The translations under genes were made by a program, and so were the position numbers. Below are positions 61,108-64,000 of a DNA stretch of 64,000 bases, one piece after another. Source of the DNA: Euzebya sp. (lineage in GTDB: Bacteria > Actinomycetota > Nitriliruptoria > Euzebyales > Euzebyaceae); NCBI RefSeq assembly GCF_964222135.1, contig NZ_CAXQBR010000065.1, forward strand, positions 62,001 through 126,000, in the 5' to 3' direction. How positions within the stretch are numbered: the stretch's first letter is position 1; each line of letters opens with the position of its first letter. The notes below the pieces were generated by a model. That model was not told the DNA's origin and did no database searches. It saw nothing but the letters and a program-made list of their open reading frames with translations.

Positions 61108-61122
61108 CAGCGCTGCGCGCTG
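61108..61122. terminator. Short hairpin between the SnoaL-like and thioesterase genes
   Basis: CAGCGC (61108-61113) pairs with GCGCTG (61117-61122) around a three-base loop, directly after the SnoaL-like stop and between two convergent genes. There is no T-run. Confidence 0.4.
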
Positions 61123-61147
61123 GGAGGTGCTCTGCCGCCTCGCCGAC

Positions 61148-61798
61148 CTAGCGGTCCGGGTCGGTGAACCGCTCGGGCGGGATGGCGATGAAGAGGGCGT
61201 CGCCCTCGGCGAGGACGTCGCCGTCAGGGGTGGCAAGGGTCGCGCGCAGCTGCAGCTTGCGACCGTCCCTCGACTCGAGCCAGGAGCGGGCGACGAGGGG
61301 GGCCTCGACCGGCGTCGGGGCGGTGTAGCGGACCTGCAACCTGCCGGTGTACGCCGGCGTGGCCTGGACCAGCAGCTGGTAGCCCATGATGTCGTCGAGG
61401 ATCGCGGCGACGATGCCGCCGTGCGCCCGCCGTGGCGCGCCCTCGAAGGCGGCGCCGAGGGTGATGTCGCCCACCACCTCGTCGCCGTCGCGGGTCACCT
61501 CCATCATGATCCCCATCGGGTTGGCCCGTCCGCTGACGACGCACTCCTCGAAGTGGGCCATCCGGCCGCCGGTCGGCGGGGCCTCCTCCCACAGCTCGCG
61601 CTTCACCGCGACGACGTCGCGGGTCCGGCGGACGCCGGCCTCGACCACTTCGGCGGTCGCCGTCGCCTGCTCGGCGACCCGCAGGAGCAGGTCGGGATCG
61701 GCCTCGTGGGCGACGACGGCGTGCCCCAGCCGGCGCAGCGCAGCCGCCGCCGCGTGCCGCGGGTCCTCAGCCGTGCTGGTCATGTCGGGGCTGGTCAT
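61148..61798 (-). CDS. PaaI-like/4HBT hotdog-fold thioesterase
   Basis: A 216-residue protein. An extra helical N-terminus of about 95 residues precedes a hotdog domain with GAPRRAHGGIVAAILDDIMGYQLL (helix with the catalytic Asp) and GRLQVRYTAPTPVEAPLVARSWLE. It would cleave an acyl-CoA. The ATG at 61798 was chosen because GAGGAGG lies 8 nt upstream; the next Met, five codons on, is also possible. The 156-bp region up to the divergent CpaE-like gene has no other gene. Confidence 0.86.
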   Translation of the reverse strand: MTSPDMTSTAEDPRHAAAAALRRLGHAVVAHEADPDLLLRVAEQATATAEVVEAGVRRTRDVVAVKRELWEEAPPTGGRMAHFEECVVSGRANPMGIMMEVTRDGDEVVGDITLGAAFEGAPRRAHGGIVAAILDDIMGYQLLVQATPAYTGRLQVRYTAPTPVEAPLVARSWLESRDGRKLQLRATLATPDGDVLAEGDALFIAIPPERFTDPDR

Positions 61799-61954
61799 GT
61801 CGGGGGCCTCCTCGTCCACCTCGCACGCGCCCACCGGGCCGCGGGCTCGGCGGCACCCTAGTCCCACACCGCGGTCCCCACCCACCGGCGGGTTATCCCC
61901 AGCATCTGGAGATCGGTCCGCGCCGGCGTCGACGACCTCCGTAGCGTCACGGTC

Positions 61955-62770
61955 GTGCTCGATGACGCCCTGCCCGTGGCCGTGGACCTCGCCGACGCCG
62001 ACCTGGCGGCGGACGTGGTCGCCCACGTCGAATCCGTCCTCGGCTGGCAGGTGGTCGACCCGACCCCGCACCTGCCGGCCAGGCTCGCGCTGGCCGACCG
62101 CGTGGACCCCGCCCTCCCCACCGTGGTCGTGGCGGCCCGCGGGACCGAGCCACCGCCCGCGCCGGGTGCCCTCGCCGTCCTCACCTGGCCGGACCAGGCG
62201 GATCGGCTTGCGGGCCTGGTGCCCCCGGCCGTGGTCCGCCGCCCCGCGCGCCTGGTGACCGCCGGCGCGGGCACCGCGCCCCGGGTCGGCACGTCCACCG
62301 TCGCCCTGGCGATCGGCGCCCACCACGCCTGGGCCGGCCGGACCGCCGTCGTGGTGACCGACGCGGCCGGCCGCCGCCTGGCCGGCGTGCCCGGTCCCGG
62401 GCGGCACCCGGTGGCGGGTGTCGAGGGGCTGTCGATCGCCGACGACGTCATCCACGCGGCGGTGGGTGAGGCGGCGGACGTCGTGGTGGTCGACCGCGGC
62501 GCCGGGGGACGCGCCCGGGTGGTCGTCGGCCGCCCGGATGCCGACCTCGTCCGGGCGGCGGCGGACCTGGACCGCACGACGACGGTCATCACGACCGGCA
62601 CGGGCGGCCTGCACCGGGGCGAGCTCGCTCGGCTGCTCGACGGGCGCCACCACATCCCGCTGCCGGACTCCTTCCGCGTCGCCCGGGCTGGCCTCCGAGG
62701 ACGCGTCCCGGTCGGGCTGCCCGGCCGCTACCTGGCGGCGCTGGCCCCCCTCGTGGGGGGTGGGTCGTGA
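61955..62770 (+). CDS. Septum-site/CpaE-like protein of the Tad locus (divergent)
   Basis: A 271-residue protein preceding cpaF. It resembles the Ssd/CpaE-like first gene of actinobacterial Tad loci, but with no clear Walker A or B: segments such as VRRPARLVTAGAGTAPRVGTSTVALAIGAHHAWAGRTAVVVTDAA occupy the expected position. So it is probably a degenerate P-loop protein localising the pilus machinery. TAGCGT (61942-61947) ends 7 nt before the GTG. The stop overlaps the cpaF start by GTGA. Confidence 0.65.
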   Translation: MLDDALPVAVDLADADLAADVVAHVESVLGWQVVDPTPHLPARLALADRVDPALPTVVVAARGTEPPPAPGALAVLTWPDQADRLAGLVPPAVVRRPARLVTAGAGTAPRVGTSTVALAIGAHHAWAGRTAVVVTDAAGRRLAGVPGPGRHPVAGVEGLSIADDVIHAAVGEAADVVVVDRGAGGRARVVVGRPDADLVRAAADLDRTTTVITTGTGGLHRGELARLLDGRHHIPLPDSFRVARAGLRGRVPVGLPGRYLAALAPLVGGGS

Positions 62771-63888
62771 CCGCCGCGGTGCCCGCCGACCTGGTCCACC
62801 GCGTCCGGCGCCGGCTCGCCTCCGGTGCGGGCGTCGGCGGCGACGTCGCAGAGGTCCGGGCGGGTGTCGCCGCGGCGCTCGTGGCGGAGGGGGTGGTGCT
62901 GCCGCCAGCCGAGATGGCCCCGCTGGTCCGGACCGTCGCCGACCACGTCGCCGGGCTGGGTCCGCTGGAGGTGCTGCTGCGCCAACCCGGCGTCACCGAC
63001 GTGCTCGTCAACGGACCCGGGGAGGTGTGGGTGGAGCGACACGGCACCCTCCAGCGCACCGACGTGACCTTCGCGGACGCCGACGCGGTGCTCGAGGCGG
63101 TGCGCCGCGTCGTCGGGCCCCGCGGCGGCCGGATCGACCGAAGCCGCCCGTTCGTCGACGCGAAGCTGCCCGACGGCAGCCGCCTGCACGCGGTCGCCGA
63201 GCCGATCGTCGCCGACGGGCCGGTCGTCACGCTCCGCCGCTTCGACGCGCGGACCATCGGGTGGGACGAGCTGTGCGCGAGCGGCACCACCCCGCCGGCG
63301 GCCGCGGCGCTGGTGCGGGCCGCGGTGGCCGACCGCGCTGCCATCGTCGTGTGCGGGCGGACCGGGACCGGCAAGACCACCCTGCTCCAACGGCTGGTGT
63401 CCGACGTCGACCCGGCCGACCGGGTCGTCCTGATCGAGGACGCCCCCGAGCTCCGGCCCCGCACCGCCCACCTGGTGAGGATGGAGACCAGGCCGCCGTC
63501 GGCGGAGGGGGTCGGGGCGGTCGACATCGCCACCCTCGTCCGCCAGGCGCTGCGGATGCGGCCCGACCGGATCGTCGTGGGCGAGGTCCGCGGGGTCGAG
63601 GTCGCCGACGTGCTGCAGGCGCTGATCACCGGCCACGAGGGGTGCATGACCACCGTCCACGCGAGCACGGCGGACGAGGCGCTGATCCGGCTCGAGGGCA
63701 TGGCGCTGCTGGCCGGGCTGCCGCTCGCCGCGGCGCAGGCGCAGCTGGCGAGCGCAGTGGACGTCGTCATCGCCCTCGGACGGGGGCCTGGCGGCCAGCG
63801 CGGCGTCGTCGAGGTCGCCGACGTGTGCGCCGACGGCCGCACCCCGGTCGCTCGCACCGCCTGGCGGCGCGAGGGGTGGGACGCATGA
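62767..63888 (+). CDS. cpaF: CpaF/TadA-type secretion ATPase
   Basis: A 373-residue ATPase of the type II/IV secretion superfamily that powers Flp/Tad pilus assembly. The N-terminal part holds PGVTDVLVNGPGEVWVERHG; the core has Walker A CGRTGTGKTTLLQ, the Asp box LIEDAPELR, the Walker B-like RIVVGEVRGVEV and the His box GHEGCMTTVHAST. It is complete. Translation is coupled to the gene before it (GTGA) and to the next (ATGA). Confidence 0.95.
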   Translation: MTAAVPADLVHRVRRRLASGAGVGGDVAEVRAGVAAALVAEGVVLPPAEMAPLVRTVADHVAGLGPLEVLLRQPGVTDVLVNGPGEVWVERHGTLQRTDVTFADADAVLEAVRRVVGPRGGRIDRSRPFVDAKLPDGSRLHAVAEPIVADGPVVTLRRFDARTIGWDELCASGTTPPAAAALVRAAVADRAAIVVCGRTGTGKTTLLQRLVSDVDPADRVVLIEDAPELRPRTAHLVRMETRPPSAEGVGAVDIATLVRQALRMRPDRIVVGEVRGVEVADVLQALITGHEGCMTTVHASTADEALIRLEGMALLAGLPLAAAQAQLASAVDVVIALGRGPGGQRGVVEVADVCADGRTPVARTAWRREGWDA

Positions 63889-64000
63889 CACCCCCCGCCG
63901 CGCTGGTCCGTCGCCGCGCCGCTCGCCCGGGACCCCTGACCCCGGCGCAGCTGCTGGCGGTCCGCGCCGCGCTGGCGGCGGGCGCGTCGCCGTCCGCGGC
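63885..64000 (+). CDS. Partial TadB/TadC-like secretion F protein
   Basis: Only 38 codons are visible before the right edge. The ATG overlaps the cpaF stop by ATGA. The N-terminus is basic and then reads LTPAQLLAVRAALAAGASPSA, similar to the cytosolic start of TadB/TadC-like membrane platform proteins of Flp pilus machines. The assignment depends mainly on position after cpaF. Confidence 0.6.
   Translation, partial: MTPPAALVRRRAARPGPLTPAQLLAVRAALAAGASPSA

Overview
The window is 64 kb of very GC-rich DNA that is almost fully coding. Genes are short-spaced and many overlap by ATGA or GTGA. The gene set points to a motile actinobacterium: a one-polypeptide E1/E2 2-oxoglutarate dehydrogenase (Kgd/OdhA type), a Bpa-type proteasome activator and a PAC2 protein, a DUF2510 protein, paired CrcB genes, a large LuxR-type ATPase regulator and many leaderless starts, together with a full chemotaxis operon. 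A flagellated deep-branching lineage such as the Nitriliruptoria (Euzebya relatives) fits, but this is inference; there is no rRNA or other marker here to settle it.

Layout. 0-5 kb: partial membrane protein, GNAT/acyl-CoA synthetase fusion, flavin reductase, small hypothetical, enoyl-CoA hydratase. 5-12 kb: a compact chemotaxis operon on the minus strand (cheA-cheW-cheY-cheB-cheR-cheX-cheY-cheX-like) behind a good match to a sigma-28 (FliA) promoter. 12-17 kb: ArfB, two CrcB subunits, a small ORF, a LAL-type regulator, and a thioredoxin-fold lipoprotein whose reading frame crosses an in-frame TGA at the redox motif. 17-31 kb: AarF kinase, cyclopropane synthase, DUF480, GlbO globin, a B12-binding regulator with the CarH Wx9EH signature, PBP4, an RNA methyltransferase, PrmA, nitroreductase, acyl-CoA ligase, and flavin/heme-related proteins. 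31-39 kb: two cyclic-di-GMP proteins (one frameshifted) and ackA-pta. 39-48 kb: DUF2510 protein, a tandem-repeat array, an AI-2E-type transporter, M18 aminopeptidase and Kgd. 48-56 kb: a GNAT-SpoU fusion, a polytopic membrane protein, an ATP-grasp/DoxX/M20 operon, homogentisate dioxygenase and acylphosphatase. 56-64 kb: a CoA ligase, tRNA-Sec, PAC2, thioredoxin-TPR, Bpa and the start of a Tad/Flp pilus locus.

The most notable result is a linked pair of observations. A selenocysteine tRNA gene (57778-57870, minus, anticodon TCA) is present, and a lipoprotein at 16544-17083 reads as one 179-residue thioredoxin-like protein if the TGA at 16778 is decoded as selenocysteine, giving U-P-T-C where relatives have C-x-x-C. 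A hairpin with a GG-containing loop lies where a bacterial SECIS must lie. Selenium genes selA, selB and selD are not in the window. Other points of interest are the B12 photoreceptor-like regulator with an excisionase-type HTH, the sigma-28 promoter, a genome-style pattern of leaderless TAnnnT promoters, a repeated operator-like motif at 49.8-50.0 kb, a 68-bp nested inverted repeat upstream of hmgA and a seven-copy 50-bp tandem repeat.
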